Assembly: GCA_902494375.1 (NCBI GenBank)
Contig: CABUTL010000103.1
Location: forward strand, 1 to 5,771
Direction of reading: 5' to 3'
DNA length: 5,771 nucleotides
DNA from: an uncultured Collinsella sp.
Lineage (GTDB): Bacteria; Actinomycetota; Coriobacteriia; Coriobacteriales; Coriobacteriaceae
In this document: piece after piece, positions 5,128 to 5,771 of the stretch
How the letters are laid out: every line of letters starts with the position of its first letter
Position numbering within the stretch: position 1 is the stretch's first letter
Made by a program: the position numbers and the translations under genes
The notes under the pieces: generated by a model
The model's input: only the letters and a program-made list of their open reading frames with translations
What the model was told of the DNA's origin: nothing
Databases searched by the model: none

Positions 5128-5245
5128 CGTAGTTTCTGCCGAAAGTTCCACCGAGCACGCGAGGTGGAACGAATCACAGAAACTTCGCCGTCCCTTCGAT
5201 TCGTGCAGCCTTGGACCTTTCGCATCTAGTCACCAAGGCAACACG
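5128..5245 (+). promoter_or_regulatory. Structured, possibly bistable 5' leader of glgB
   Basis: Hairpin A: perfect 8-bp AGTTTCTG/CAGAAACT (5131-5138 with 5177-5184), a symmetric 6x6 internal loop, then perfect 8-bp GTTCCACC/GGTGGAAC (5145-5152 with 5163-5170) and a 10-nt loop. Hairpin B: CGTG/CACG (5202-5205 with 5242-5245), a 2x2 loop, then perfect 7-bp GCCTTGG/CCAAGGC (5208-5214 with 5233-5239). A third perfect 7-bp pairing, ACGAATC (5169-5175) with GATTCGT (5198-5204), bridges A and B and cannot coexist with the complete form of either. No T-run follows, so it is not a simple terminator. No known riboswitch class was recognised. Confidence 0.5.
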
Positions 5246-5270
5246 CTGCCGCGTCATGATGGGATCAAAC

Positions 5271-5771
5271 GTGAGCGATACAAAGCTAAAGCCAACGGCT
5301 AAAAAGCCCGCAACCCGCAAACCAGCTCCGCACGCACCGGAGCTCTCCAAGGACGATGTCTACCTGTTTGGCATTGGCATGTGGGAGCGCAGCTGGGAAA
5401 AGATGGGCGCGCATCCCGACACACAGCAGCGCACACGCGGCTGGCGCTTTTGCGTTTGGGCACCCGACGTAAAGAGTGTCCATGTCATAGGCGAATTTAA
5501 CGACTGGGATGAGCAAGCCAACCCACTGGTGCCCGTTCATACGAGCGCTATTTGGGAAGGCTTTATTCCCGGCGCCGAGCAGGGCCAGCTCTATAAATAT
5601 CTCATCGAGACCAACGAGGGCGAGAAGCTCTACAAGGCCGATCCGTATGCCTTTAAGGCCGAGTGCCCCCCGGGTACCGCCAGCGTGCTGTGGACCCTCG
5701 ATGGCTACAAGTGGAACGACGCCGCGTGGCTCAAGCGCCGCGCCGGTCACAACCACATGTCGCAGCCGCTC
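5271..5771 (+). CDS. glgB: 1,4-alpha-glucan (glycogen) branching enzyme, N-terminal part
   Basis: GH13 enzyme that makes alpha-1,6 branches in glycogen. Only 167 residues are in the window; the family is usually 600-750, and the catalytic barrel lies beyond the right edge. Residues 1-25 form a Lys/Pro/Ala-rich tail. Next come DVYLFGIGMWERSWEKMGAHP, the GlgB-type block ahead of the carbohydrate module, and a CBM48 domain with WRFCVWAPDVKSVHVIGEFNDW (about 58-79), GQLYKYLIE, ADPYAF and PPGTASV. Start: the GTG at 5271 has GGGA 6 nt upstream. In-frame ATGs at 5256 and 5259 would add five or four residues but have no ribosome binding site. It is divergent from the HAD gene and preceded by a structured leader. 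The family call is firm; GlgE-pathway or amylopectin-type relatives sharing CBM48 are less likely given the GlgB-type N-terminus. Confidence 0.9.
   Translation, partial: MSDTKLKPTAKKPATRKPAPHAPELSKDDVYLFGIGMWERSWEKMGAHPDTQQRTRGWRFCVWAPDVKSVHVIGEFNDWDEQANPLVPVHTSAIWEGFIPGAEQGQLYKYLIETNEGEKLYKADPYAFKAECPPGTASVLWTLDGYKWNDAAWLKRRAGHNHMSQPL

Noticed and set aside
4996..5229. 77-residue plus-strand open frame before glgB
   Set aside because: Its start lies upstream of the predicted glgB promoter -10, and the frame crosses the operator repeats and hairpin A; no family resemblance.
5286..5756. 156-residue minus-strand open frame opposite glgB
   Set aside because: Shadow of the clear CBM48-containing glgB reading frame; no recognisable motifs.

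Overview
The window looks like chromosomal DNA of a moderately GC-rich Actinobacteriota gut bacterium. A Coriobacteriia member such as Collinsella is my best guess. The basis is GC-rich codon use, frequent GTG starts, a tRNA-Ala with encoded CCA, and a cell-envelope polysaccharide cluster headed by a NusG paralog. This assignment is inference; no marker gene that fixes taxonomy is present.

Layout. Everything from 1 to about 5020 reads on the minus strand; only the right edge reads plus. Right to left on the minus strand, a HAD-type phosphatase (4235-4924) and a thiamine pyrophosphokinase (thiN, 3584-4225) form a two-gene operon with a 9-nt gap. A tRNA-Ala(GGC) follows (3437-3512), with its own promoter and a strong intrinsic terminator (3395-3427). 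A second promoter at 3319-3347 starts an untranslated leader of about 660 nt, rich in long inverted repeats. The leader runs into a polysaccharide operon: NusG-family antiterminator (LoaP-like), monotopic phosphoglycosyl transferase, WecG/TagA glycosyltransferase, and WecB UDP-GlcNAc 2-epimerase (cut by the left edge).

How the genes fit together. The transferase loads the first sugar-phosphate onto the undecaprenyl carrier. WecB makes UDP-ManNAc, the usual donor of the TagA/WecG family, which adds the second sugar. The NusG paralog at the head of the operon is expected to keep RNA polymerase elongating through a long locus that continues beyond the left edge. Its long hairpin-rich leader is the best candidate here for an undescribed regulatory system.

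At the right edge, glgB (glycogen branching enzyme, plus strand, cut by the edge) is divergent from the HAD gene. The shared intergenic region holds five copies of a TGGTAAAAC-like motif, two of them forming a perfect inverted repeat around the HAD promoter -35. The glgB leader is about 200 nt long and can form two strong hairpins or a competing third pairing. No mobile element, CRISPR array or phage gene was seen.
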